From the NCBI GenBank assembly GCA_964425915.1, contig CAYROO010000013.1, positions 1-64,000 of the forward strand: 64,000 nucleotides of DNA. The letters are read 5' to 3'. A program made the position numbers and the translations under genes. How positions within the stretch are numbered: position 1 is the first letter of the stretch; each line of letters starts with the position of its first letter. The notes under the pieces are model-generated. The model did not search any database. It saw nothing but the letters and a program-made list of their open reading frames with translations, and had not been told where the DNA came from. Shown here in pieces: positions 8,841 through 15,979 of this stretch. This DNA comes from Polycyclovorans sp964425915. Its GTDB lineage: Bacteria > Pseudomonadota > Gammaproteobacteria > Nevskiales > Nevskiaceae.

Positions 8841-8901
8841 GTCCGCCAGGGCGGACCTCGAAAGAGCGCGGGATTGTAGTGATGCCGCCGTCCCGGCGCA
8901 A
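8841..8901 (-). promoter_or_regulatory. rplM promoter and leader hairpin
   Basis: On the minus strand -35 TTGCGC (8901-8896), a 17-bp spacer and -10 TACAAT (8878-8873) make a good sigma70 promoter with an expected start near 8866. The leader contains a perfect 7-bp hairpin, GTCCGCC-CT-GGCGGAC (8856-8841), ahead of the rplM ATG. In E. coli L13 represses its own operon through the rplM leader, so this hairpin is a plausible autoregulatory site; that role is inference. Confidence 0.65.
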
Positions 8902-8924
8902 GCGCTGCCGGTCCTGCGGGCCGA

Positions 8925-9986
8925 TCAGCCGCCGAAATTGATGCGGGCTTCCAGGTTGGGGCGCGAATCAGCGTTGGCCAGGGCTTCCTCGACATCGATA
9001 TCGCCCCGTTTCCACAGGTCGTAAAGGCTGTTATCGAAGCTCTGCATGCCCTTGTCAGAGGACTGCGCCATGGCCTCTCGGATCTCGTCGATCCGGCGGT
9101 TGAGGATGAGGTCCTGAATATACGGCGTGTTGATCATCACCTCGACCGCAGCACAGCGGCTGCCATCCTTGCGGCGCACCAGACGCTGGCTGATCACCGC
9201 CCGCAAGGTCATCGACAGGTCCATGTAGAGCTGATCCCGGTTCTCGTCCGGGTACAGGTTGATGATGCGCTGCAGCGCCTGATAGGCATTGTTGGCGTGC
9301 AGCGTCGACAGCGCCAAGTGACCGGTGTTGGCCAGGGTCAGAGTCGCCTCCATGGTGTCCCGGGTCCGGACCTCACCGATGAGAATGACGTCCGGCGCCT
9401 CGCGCAGGGCACTCTTCAAGGCGCGGGCATAGCTGTGGGTGTCGGTGCCCACCTCGCGCTGGTTGACGATGCTGCGCTGGTTGCTGTGAACGAACTCGAT
9501 GGGATCCTCGATGGTGAGGATGTGGCCGGCGGCATTGAGGTTGCGGTGATGGACCATGGCCGCCAGCGAGGTGGACTTGCCTGAGCCGGTGGCGCCCACC
9601 ATCAGGATCAGTCCCCGCTTCAGCAGCACCAGCTCCTTGAGGGTGGCCGGCAGCCCGAGGTCGTCGATCAGCGGGATGTCGCCGCGCACGTAGCGCAGCA
9701 CCATGGCGATCTGGTTGCGCTGGGTGAAGATATTGACGCGAAAACGGCCCAGCCCACCGGCCTGGGTCGCCAGGTCAATCTCCTGATGCTCGCGCAGCTC
9801 CGCCTGCTGCTCCGGCGTCAGCAGATTCAGGGCCAGGTCGCGCACGAACTCGGCGGTGAGCACCGTCTTGCCGATGGCCAGGAACTCACCATCCACTTTG
9901 AGCATCGCGGGCGCGTTGGGGGTAAAGAAGATGTCGGAGGCGTTGCGCTCCACCGCCAACTTCAGGTACGGCAGGATTTTCAGCAT
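8925..9986 (-). CDS. PilT/PilU-family retraction ATPase, third paralogue
   Basis: Hexameric type IV pilus ATPase family, cytoplasmic, acting at the pilus base. The protein has 353 residues: N-terminal PAS-like domain (SDIFFTPNAPAMLKVDGE, about 17-34), Walker A GATGSGKST, Asp box EDPIEFVH, Walker B VILIGEVRTRDT, and His box HLALSTLHANN. It lacks the AIRNLIRE motif of PilT and reads PYIQDLILNRRIDE at that place, like PilU, but has no PilU-type C-terminal extension. Its ATG shares one base with the pilU stop (TGATG), so it is translationally coupled. Probably an accessory retraction motor. Confidence 0.9.
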   Translation of the reverse strand: MLKILPYLKLAVERNASDIFFTPNAPAMLKVDGEFLAIGKTVLTAEFVRDLALNLLTPEQQAELREHQEIDLATQAGGLGRFRVNIFTQRNQIAMVLRYVRGDIPLIDDLGLPATLKELVLLKRGLILMVGATGSGKSTSLAAMVHHRNLNAAGHILTIEDPIEFVHSNQRSIVNQREVGTDTHSYARALKSALREAPDVILIGEVRTRDTMEATLTLANTGHLALSTLHANNAYQALQRIINLYPDENRDQLYMDLSMTLRAVISQRLVRRKDGSRCAAVEVMINTPYIQDLILNRRIDEIREAMAQSSDKGMQSFDNSLYDLWKRGDIDVEEALANADSRPNLEARINFGG

Positions 9987-11152
9987 CAGCGCAGCCCCCG
10001 GCGGCCTTCGTCCTCATCCTTCATCAACAGGTTGTTGACCACCTCATCGTCCAGCAGGTTCTGGGCGGCCCGCTTGGAGTCGAGCTTGATCTTCAGCCGC
10101 AGCTCGTTCTTGCTGTCGGCATTGCGCAGCGCCTCCTCATAGCTGATCTCGCCGGACTCGAACAGGCCGAACAGGAACTGGTCGAAGGTGATCATGCCCT
10201 GCTCGTTGGAGCGCGCCATGACCGCCTTCAACTCGTGGATTTCGCCCTTGAAGATCAAGTCGGCGATGAGCGGCGAGTTGAGCATGATCTCGATGGCGGC
10301 GACCCGCCCGCCCGCTTCGCGACGCACCAAACGCTGGGAAATGATCCCTTTGAGGTTGAACGACAGGTCCATCAGCAACTGGGCGCGGCGTTCCTCGGGG
10401 AAGAAGTTGATGATGCGATCCATCGCCTGGTTGGCGCTGTTGGCGTGCAGGGTGGACAGCACCAGGTGTCCGGTCTCCGCGAAGTTGATGGCGTATTCCA
10501 TGGTTTCGCGGGTGCGAATTTCGCCAATCAGGATCACATCCGGCGCCTGCCGCAAGGTGTTCTTGAGCGCGTTGTCCCAGCTCTGGGTGTCGGCGCCGAC
10601 CTCGCGCTGCGTGATGATGCAGCCTTGATGCGGATGCACATACTCCACCGGATCCTCGATGGTGATGATGTGGCCACGGCTGTTCTGGTTGCGGTAGCCC
10701 ACCATCGCCGCCAGCGAGGTCGACTTGCCCGACCCGGTACCGCCCACCATCAGCACCAGCCCGCGCTTCTCCATGACGATGTCGCGCATCTGGTTCGGCA
10801 GCTTCAATTGCTCGAAGCTGGGGATTTCGGTCTGGATGGTGCGGAGCACGCCCCCGACCCGCCCCTGCTGGACGAAGGCATTGACCCGGAAACGCCCAAG
10901 ATTGGGTGGCGAGATGGCGAAGTTGCACTCGTTGCTGGCCTCGAACTCGCGGGTTTGGCGGTCGTTCATCAAGGCGCGCATCATGATTGCCGCCGCCTCC
11001 GCCGGCAGCGCCTTATCGCCCACCGGCGTCATCTGGCCGTTGATCTTGATGGCGGGTGGAAAGCCAGAGGTGATGAACAGGTCGGAGCCGTTGCGCTCCT
11101 TCATCATCCCCAGCAACTGTTGCATCATCTTGATGGCCTGATCGCGTTCCAT
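9986..11152 (-). CDS. pilU: Type IV pilus retraction ATPase PilU
   Basis: Accessory retraction motor that works with PilT. The protein has 388 residues with Walker A GGTGSGKST, Asp box EDPVEYVH, Walker B VILIGEIRTRETM and His box HLVLSTLHANS. The PilT-specific AIRNLIRE motif is replaced by PLIADLIFKGEIHELK, and a charged C-terminal extension (about residues 340-388) is present, both typical of PilU. It lies 24 bp downstream of pilT, as in Pseudomonas. Confidence 0.95.
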   Translation of the reverse strand: MERDQAIKMMQQLLGMMKERNGSDLFITSGFPPAIKINGQMTPVGDKALPAEAAAIMMRALMNDRQTREFEASNECNFAISPPNLGRFRVNAFVQQGRVGGVLRTIQTEIPSFEQLKLPNQMRDIVMEKRGLVLMVGGTGSGKSTSLAAMVGYRNQNSRGHIITIEDPVEYVHPHQGCIITQREVGADTQSWDNALKNTLRQAPDVILIGEIRTRETMEYAINFAETGHLVLSTLHANSANQAMDRIINFFPEERRAQLLMDLSFNLKGIISQRLVRREAGGRVAAIEIMLNSPLIADLIFKGEIHELKAVMARSNEQGMITFDQFLFGLFESGEISYEEALRNADSKNELRLKIKLDSKRAAQNLLDDEVVNNLLMKDEDEGRRGLR

Positions 11153-11176
11153 GGCGTGAGTCCCGGCTTGTCGGCG

Positions 11177-12211
11177 TCAGATATCGAGCGGCTTGTTGGC
11201 CTTTCGGCGGGCGTCGTCCGGCGTCACCAACCCCCGCTTGACCAGATCCTTCAGGCACTGCTCCAGGGTTTGCATGCCCTCGCGCTGACCGGTCTGGATG
11301 GACGAATACATCTGCGCCACCTTGTTCTCGCGAATCAGGTTCCGGATCGCCGGATTGCCCAGCATGATCTCGTGAGCGGCGATACGTCCGCCCCCCTTCT
11401 TCTTCAGCAGCGTCTGGGAGATCACCGCGCGCAGGGCCTCAGACAGCATGGCGCGCACCATTTCCTTCTCGGCCGCGGGAAACACATCCACGATACGGTC
11501 GACGGTCTTGGCCGCCGAACTGGTATGCAGGGTGCCGAACACCAGGTGTCCGGTCTCGGCGGCGGTCAACGCCAGGCGAATGGTTTCCAGGTCGCGCATT
11601 TCGCCCACCAGAATGGTGTCCGGATCCTCACGCAGGGCACTGCGCAGCGCCTCCGAAAAGCCCATGGTGTCCCGGTGCACCTCGCGCTGGTTGATCAGAC
11701 ACTTCTTCGACTGGTGCACGAACTCAATCGGGTCCTCGATGGTGAGGATGTGGCCGTACTCGCTCTCGTTCTTGTGGTTGATCATCGCTGCCAGCGTGGT
11801 CGATTTCCCCGACCCGGTCGGCCCGGTCACCAGAATCAGCCCGCGCGGGGTGTCCGCCAGCTCCTTGAAGATGGGGGGGCAGTGCAGGTCCTCGAGGCTC
11901 ATGATCTTGGACGGAATGGTACGAAACACAGCGCCTGCGCCCCGGGCGTGGTTGAAGGCGTTGACACGAAAGCGCGCCAGGCCGGGAATTTCGAAAGAAA
12001 AGTCGGTTTCCAGAAACTCGTCGTAGGCCTTGCGCTGCTTGTCGTTCATGATGTCGTACACCATGTCGTGGACCTGCTTGTGCTCCAGCGGCGGCAGATT
12101 GATGCGCTTGACGTCGCCATCGACGCGGATCATCGGCTCGACACCCGCGGACAAATGAAGATCCGACGCCCCCTGCTTCACCCCAAACGTCAGCAGCTGC
12201 GCGATATCCAT
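11177..12211 (-). CDS. pilT: Type IV pilus retraction ATPase PilT
   Basis: Powers pilus disassembly for twitching motility and DNA uptake. The protein has 344 residues, normal for PilT. It has an N-terminal PAS-like domain beginning MDIAQLLTFGVKQGASDLHL, Walker A GPTGSGKST (about 130-138), Asp box EDPIEFVHQSKK, Walker B ILVGEMRDLETI, His box HLVFGTLHT, and the diagnostic C-terminal AIRNLIRE motif. GGGAGAAC lies about 8 bp before the ATG. It is divergent from yggS, a well-conserved arrangement in Pseudomonas and relatives. Confidence 0.97.
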   Translation of the reverse strand: MDIAQLLTFGVKQGASDLHLSAGVEPMIRVDGDVKRINLPPLEHKQVHDMVYDIMNDKQRKAYDEFLETDFSFEIPGLARFRVNAFNHARGAGAVFRTIPSKIMSLEDLHCPPIFKELADTPRGLILVTGPTGSGKSTTLAAMINHKNESEYGHILTIEDPIEFVHQSKKCLINQREVHRDTMGFSEALRSALREDPDTILVGEMRDLETIRLALTAAETGHLVFGTLHTSSAAKTVDRIVDVFPAAEKEMVRAMLSEALRAVISQTLLKKKGGGRIAAHEIMLGNPAIRNLIRENKVAQMYSSIQTGQREGMQTLEQCLKDLVKRGLVTPDDARRKANKPLDI

Positions 12212-12302
12212 CTTGATTGTTCTCCCGGCAGTACACTGTGGCGGCCTTCAGAGCCGCTTCCCTCGTGGCCCGACGTTATAGCGCTTTCGCCCCCCCAGCA
12301 AC

Positions 12303-13007
12303 ATGACTGCCGACCTGCGTACCCGTCTGACCGATCTGCGACAGCAGCTCGCCGCCGCTGCGCGCCAGGCCGCGCGTGATCCCGATGCGGTGGGCCTTAT
12401 CGCAGTCTCGAAAACCCGCAGTAGCGATGAGATTCGCGCCTTGGCGCAGGCCGGCCAAGTCGATTTCGGCGAGAACTACTTGCAGGAGGCCCTGCCCAAG
12501 CTCGACGCCTTGCGCGACCTGCCGCTGCGCTGGCACTTCATTGGTCCCCTGCAATCGAACAAGACCGCCGAGGTGGCCGCCCGCTTCGACTGGGTGCACA
12601 GCGTGGATCGCCTGCGGATTGCCGAGCGCCTGTCACGGCAGCGGCATGCCGATCAAGCCCCGCTTCAGGTCTGCGTGCAGGTGAACCTGTCGGGCGAGGC
12701 CAGCAAATCCGGCTGCACCCCCGCAGAACTGCCGGCCCTGTGCCAGGCCGTATCGAAGCTGCCCGGCCTGCGCCTGCGTGGCCTGATGAGCCTGCCGGCG
12801 CCGCTGCGACCTGGGGATGACCCCCGCCGCCCCTTCGCCGACCTGCGCGCACACTTCGACGCGCTGCGCGCCGGAGGCCTGCCGCTGGACACGCTGTCCG
12901 CCGGAATGTCGGATGATTTCCCTGCCGCGATTGCCGAAGGCGCCACCTGGGTGCGCATCGGCACTGCCCTGTTCGGCCCCCGCCCGCCCCCCACTGCACG
13001 AGCCTGA
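12303..13007 (+). CDS. yggS: YggS/PROSC-type pyridoxal phosphate homeostasis protein
   Basis: Binds PLP and keeps free PLP and amino-acid pools in balance; no enzymatic reaction is known. The protein has 234 residues of single-domain TIM-barrel type. The PLP lysine is Lys37 in AVSKTR, followed by FGENYLQEALPK, WHFIGPLQSNK and the phosphate-binding GMSDDFPAAIAEGATWVRIG near the C-terminus. It is divergent from pilT, and only 2 bp separate its stop from rpiA. Confidence 0.96.
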   Translation: MTADLRTRLTDLRQQLAAAARQAARDPDAVGLIAVSKTRSSDEIRALAQAGQVDFGENYLQEALPKLDALRDLPLRWHFIGPLQSNKTAEVAARFDWVHSVDRLRIAERLSRQRHADQAPLQVCVQVNLSGEASKSGCTPAELPALCQAVSKLPGLRLRGLMSLPAPLRPGDDPRRPFADLRAHFDALRAGGLPLDTLSAGMSDDFPAAIAEGATWVRIGTALFGPRPPPTARA

Positions 13008-13009
13008 TC

Positions 13010-13672
13010 ATGAGCCCCCAAGACACCGCCAAACGCAACGCCGCACGCGCCGCCCTCGACTACCTGGAACCCGGCGAAGTGCTCGGCGTGGGCACCGGCT
13101 CCACCGTCAATTTCTTCATCGACCTGCTGGCCGAACGCAAGCAGGACATCCCCGGCGCCGTATCCTCCTCAGAGGCCAGCACCGCCCGGCTCAAGGCGAT
13201 CGGCATCCCCGTGCTCGACCTCAACAGCACCGGCACGCTGTCGATCTATGTCGATGGCGCCGACGAGGCCGACCCGCACCTGCGGCTGATCAAGGGCGGT
13301 GGCGCAGCCCTCACCCGCGAGAAGATCGTCGCTGGCGCCTCGCGTCGTTTCATCTGCATCGCCGATGCCAGCAAGCGGGTCGAGGTGCTCGGCGAGTTCC
13401 CGCTGCCGGTGGAGGTGATCCCCATGGCCCGCAGCTTCGTCGCCCGCGAGCTGGTGAAGCTGGGCGGCGACCCGGTGTGGCGGGAGGGCGTGGTCACCGA
13501 CAACGGCAACCTCATCCTCGACGTTCGCGGCCTGCGCATCCTCGACCCCAAAGGCCTGGAAACCACCATCAACCAGATTCCCGGCGTGGTCACCGTCGGC
13601 CTGTTCGCGCACCGGCCAGCGGACGTACTGATCGTGGGGACCGAAGCCGGCGTGGAGGCGGTGAAGGGATGA
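13010..13672 (+). CDS. rpiA: Ribose-5-phosphate isomerase A
   Basis: Interconverts ribose 5-phosphate and ribulose 5-phosphate in the non-oxidative pentose phosphate pathway. The protein has 220 residues, standard length. GTGSTV (28-33), DGADEAD (82-88) and KGGGAALTREK (about 94-104) form the active site, including the catalytic acid and lysine of the family. It starts 2 bp after yggS, so the two are in one transcript. Confidence 0.98.
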   Translation: MSPQDTAKRNAARAALDYLEPGEVLGVGTGSTVNFFIDLLAERKQDIPGAVSSSEASTARLKAIGIPVLDLNSTGTLSIYVDGADEADPHLRLIKGGGAALTREKIVAGASRRFICIADASKRVEVLGEFPLPVEVIPMARSFVARELVKLGGDPVWREGVVTDNGNLILDVRGLRILDPKGLETTINQIPGVVTVGLFAHRPADVLIVGTEAGVEAVKG

Positions 13673-13682
13673 CCTGACCTGT

Positions 13683-13755
13683 CGTCATTCCCGACTGACC
13701 GGGTATCCAGTGCCAACCGTGGAAAGTGGCCCCCGGATCGAGTCCGGGGTGACGG
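13683..13755. repeat. REP-like palindromic unit, copy 1
   Basis: Arm CGTCATTCCCGACTGACCGG (from 13683) and arm CCGGATCGAGTCCGGGGTGA (from 13733) are imperfect inverted copies of one motif, facing each other around a 20-bp spacer. This resembles the paired palindromes dispersed between genes in many proteobacteria. Confidence 0.6.
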
Positions 13756-13924
13756 TGGATAAACTCCCAACGTCAGTGGCGGGTCCATCACGCGGTCAAG
13801 TCAACAACTGCGCGGTTGCCAGCTCATCCAAGACCCCACCGGGCTGGCGGAGTGGGAGTCGACGTCTCCGAACGGGTCTCGGACGCTACAAAATGTGTCA
13901 TTGCAAGACCTGACCCCGAGCGCC

Positions 13925-13983
13925 CCGGATCAAGCCCGGGATGACGTGACCTACCGTCATGCCCGACTTGATCGGGCATCCAG
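13925..13983. repeat. REP-like palindromic unit, copy 2
   Basis: Arms CCGGATCAAGCCCGGGATGA (from 13925) and CGTCATGCCCGACTTGATCG (from 13955) are inverted relative to each other with a short spacer, the same motif as the unit at 13683-13755 but in the opposite arm order. Confidence 0.65.
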
Positions 13984-13992
13984 TCTTCAGGG

Positions 13993-14075
13993 CCAGAGAT
14001 GTCGCTGGGGCAAAAAACGGCAGCAGGGGTCACCTGCTGCCGTAGGACGTCCCGCTCGGAGCAGACCATCGGGAA
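13993..14075. repeat. Duplicated terminator block, copy A
   Basis: About 83 bp that recur nearly unchanged at 15290-15377. The shared block runs from CCAGA(G/C)ATGTCGCT through a terminator hairpin to GACC(A/G)TCGGGAA. In both places it sits immediately 3' of a minus-strand barrel gene. Confidence 0.8.
14012..14043 (-). terminator. Rho-independent terminator, copy A
   Basis: A perfect 11-bp stem, ACGGCAGCAGG with CCTGCTGCCGT (14017-14043), loop of 5, followed on the minus strand by TTTTTT. It ends the autotransporter remnant at 14085. Confidence 0.85.
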
Positions 14076-14084
14076 CTGGGTGAT

Positions 14085-14348
14085 TCACCACATCAGCCGG
14101 AACCCTACCGAGCCTCCGAGGCTGTCGTAGCCACCGCCGCTGAGGCTTTCGACTTCCACAAAGCCCTCCATGTTGCCGGCGCGGTTGCGCAGGCCGACGC
14201 GGCCGTGGAGTTCGGTGAAGCTGCCGTCGAGCGTGTTGCTCACCCGCGGCACATCCGGTCCGAGGTTGACGATGTTGACCGCTGCCTCACCGTCTGCCCG
14301 CTGCATCACCTGAGCGAGTGGCTGATGGGGGTGGGTTGCCGTCGTCAA
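14085..14348 (-). pseudogene. Autotransporter barrel remnant (C-terminus only)
   Basis: An 87-codon open frame that ends in the last strands of an autotransporter beta-barrel. From about residue 19 it aligns with the end of the intact autotransporter at 15980-18148: both have DGEA, then DGSF-EL, then Gly-rich strands and GYDSL/DYDTL, and both end in an aromatic residue (Trp). The passenger, the linker and most of the barrel are missing and no signal peptide is present, so it cannot work alone. Probably the leftover 3' end of a duplicated or displaced autotransporter gene; a terminator follows it. Confidence 0.7.
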
Positions 14349-14378
14349 TTGATGTCGTTGATTTCATATTGAAAACAC

Positions 14379-14407
14379 CTGAGGTACGATCAATGGCGGT
14401 GCCTCAG
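14379..14407. promoter_or_regulatory. Possible parDE operator
   Basis: CTGAGG at 14379 and CCTCAG at 14402 form an inverted repeat with a 17-bp spacer, ending 18 bp before the parD ATG. Antitoxins of this family usually repress their own promoter at such repeats. A confident -35/-10 pair was not found. Confidence 0.35.
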
Positions 14408-14424
14408 CATGACGGAAAATCAGC

Positions 14425-14661
14425 ATGGACATACAACTGACTGGACAACTGACCGAATTCATCCAGGACAAGGTGCGTAGCGGACGCTACGCCGATGCCA
14501 GCGATGTCGTACGGGAGGCCCTGCGCGTACTGGAGCGTCAGGAGGAGTATGAGTCACCCGCGCTCGAAGCAGCCTTGCTGGAAGGTGTGCGCGGCCCTCA
14601 CCTCGACTATGGCAGCGACTCGCTGGCGCGCATTCGCCAGGAGGCTAGCGCATTGCAATGA
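14425..14661 (+). CDS. parD: ParD-type antitoxin
   Basis: Antitoxin of a type II pair, 78 residues, normal size. The N-terminal ribbon-helix-helix DNA-binding half reads MDIQLTGQLTEFIQDKV then GRYADASDVVREALRVLE (about 20-37), and the C-terminal half is the acidic, helical toxin-binding tail. It should bind and neutralise the ParE product and repress the operon. The stop overlaps the parE ATG (ATGA), the classic coupled arrangement that keeps antitoxin in excess. Confidence 0.93.
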   Translation: MDIQLTGQLTEFIQDKVRSGRYADASDVVREALRVLERQEEYESPALEAALLEGVRGPHLDYGSDSLARIRQEASALQ

Positions 14662-14990
14662 GCTTGAAACCACGGATCTCGGCCCGCGCCGAAACCGACC
14701 TTGCCTTGCAATACCGCTGGTTTATCGACAATGCAGCACTGGACGTGGCGGAGCGCTATCTTGTTGCTTTTGACGCACGTGTAAAAGACCTCTCGGATCA
14801 CCCTCTATTGGGACGGACGCGACGATTCCGTTCTGCCGACTTGGCCGGCATGCGCTCCCTTGCAGTGTCGCCGCCATTTGATCGCCATCTGATCTTTTAC
14901 AAGGTTTCCGAAACCGAACTGTGCATTGAACGCGTGATGCACGGCGCCCGAGACTTGCCACGCCGTCTCTCGGAACCACCCGACAGATGA
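14658..14990 (+). CDS. parE: ParE/RelE-family toxin
   Basis: Toxin of 110 residues with the RelE/ParE fold: N-terminal helices (RAETDLALQYRWFIDN), the HPLLGRTRRF turn (about 52-61), and a C-terminal strand HLIFYKVSETELCIERVMHGARD. Pairing with a ParD-type antitoxin points to the ParE branch, which poisons DNA gyrase rather than cleaving mRNA; that is inference from the partner. No frameshift is visible, so the pair may be active. It lies in a patch with repeats and a gene remnant. Confidence 0.92.
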   Translation: MSLKPRISARAETDLALQYRWFIDNAALDVAERYLVAFDARVKDLSDHPLLGRTRRFRSADLAGMRSLAVSPPFDRHLIFYKVSETELCIERVMHGARDLPRRLSEPPDR

Positions 14991-15289
14991 GCTTAAAGGG
15001 CTCTGCCCCCATCAATGCGCTCTTGGGTTACGCATTGCGCGGCACCCGCCCGAAGAAACCGTAATTTGCATAAGCGCAAGCCCCGCAAGCGGGGCTTCGT
15101 AGTCTGGAGCTTGTTGCCTCCGCACCGGACGGAACCACTTCGGTGGCAAGCGACGCTGACCCGGGGCCACCAGCTATTGCGTCTGGACAGACCCTCCCTC
15201 GCCAGCGTCTCGTTGTCAACCGTCTGCCTCGGTCCCGAATGCGCCTGCCATTACCCTGCCCTGCTCCGCAGCACGCCGCGCCCACCCAG

Positions 15290-15377
15290 CCAGACATGTC
15301 GCTCGGGCACACAAAAAAACGGCAGCAGGGGTCACCTGCTGCCGTAAGGCGTCCCGCTCGGAGGAGACCGTCGGGAA
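15290..15377. repeat. Duplicated terminator block, copy B
   Basis: Near-identical to 13993-14075, with a 5-bp length difference around the poly-A run. It sits directly 3' of the small barrel gene at 15385. Confidence 0.8.
15313..15345 (-). terminator. Rho-independent terminator, copy B
   Basis: Same 11-bp stem as the copy at 14012-14043 (arms 15319-15329 and 15335-15345), followed on the minus strand by seven T. It ends the sigma factor-receptor-barrel transcript. Confidence 0.88.
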
Positions 15378-15384
15378 TCAAGGC

Positions 15385-15969
15385 TTAGAACTGAAGCTTC
15401 ACCCCCACACTCTTCGCCTCGAAATCGCTGCCGGATTTGTCGAGATAGACCATGTAGTCCGCGGTGAGCCGGAGCTTGCCGTCGAGCAGGCCGCTGAAGA
15501 CCTTGAACTCGATGCCGCCGCCGTAGCTGTTGCCGCTTTCCGATTCGCTGAAACTGTCACGGTTGAGGGGCGTGCTGCCGGCGGTAAAGTTGGGATCACC
15601 CTCGAATTCGGCTTTGACGCGGGTGTAGCCCGCGAGGCCGTAGATGCTGACCATCTCGTTGAAGGGATAGCTGGCCCGCAAGTAGGCGCCGAGCAGTTGC
15701 TTCAGGCCGAGGTCGCCATTGACGGCGACCGGCGTCGGGTCGGTGGTCATGAGGGTGACGTTGTCGTCGCCGCCAATGCCGCCATGCAGTTCGATACTCA
15801 GGTACTCACTGACCTGCTGACCCAGCACCAGGCGAATGCCGCTGCCTTCTGCGAAGTCGCCTTCCAGTTGCCAGTTGAGGCTGCTGACGGCAGCGTAGCG
15901 TTGCGGGTCGGCGGGGCTGTCGGCCCAGGCGGGTGCGGCGGCCAGCAGTAGCCATGCCAGGTGTTTCAT
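15385..15969 (-). CDS. Small outer-membrane beta-barrel protein
   Basis: Exported protein of 194 residues with a signal peptide (MKHLAWLLLAAAPAWA, cleavage near 16) and alternating amphipathic strands that end in VGVKLQF with a terminal Phe, as in OmpA/OmpX/OmpW-sized 8-stranded barrels. Segments such as SIELHGGIGG, LGAYLRASYPF and SIYGLAGYTRVK are typical of the OMP_b-brl family. Only 10 bp separate it from the upstream autotransporter, so it is probably the last gene of that operon. Function unknown. Confidence 0.8.
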   Translation of the reverse strand: MKHLAWLLLAAAPAWADSPADPQRYAAVSSLNWQLEGDFAEGSGIRLVLGQQVSEYLSIELHGGIGGDDNVTLMTTDPTPVAVNGDLGLKQLLGAYLRASYPFNEMVSIYGLAGYTRVKAEFEGDPNFTAGSTPLNRDSFSESESGNSYGGGIEFKVFSGLLDGKLRLTADYMVYLDKSGSDFEAKSVGVKLQF

Positions 15970-15979
15970 GGTGTCCCCC

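Larger units (their letters stand above)
13673..14084. other. Intergenic region with palindromic repeats and a terminator
   Basis: No convincing gene. It holds two copies of a REP-like palindromic unit (listed separately) and, near its right end, the first copy of a duplicated terminator block. The stretch 13756-13920 shows nothing I can name; short open frames there have no family signal. Confidence 0.6.
14991..15384. other. Intergenic region with hairpin and terminator block
   Basis: No supported gene. It contains a perfect 9-bp inverted repeat AAGCCCCGC-AA-GCGGGGCTT at 15078-15097 without a T run on either side, and the second copy of the duplicated terminator block at its right end. 15098-15289 shows nothing recognisable. 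Confidence 0.55.

Noticed and set aside
10235..12379. 714-codon open frame on the plus strand
   Set aside because: It is antisense to pilT and pilU, has no family motifs, and its length comes from GC-rich codon bias.
14425..14990. Genomic island or prophage around parDE
   Set aside because: No integrase, attachment repeats at a tRNA or phage genes; only about 1.7 kb of accessory-like sequence.
15078..15097. Perfect 9-bp inverted repeat as parDE terminator
   Set aside because: Neither side has a T run, so it is mentioned only within the intergenic entry.
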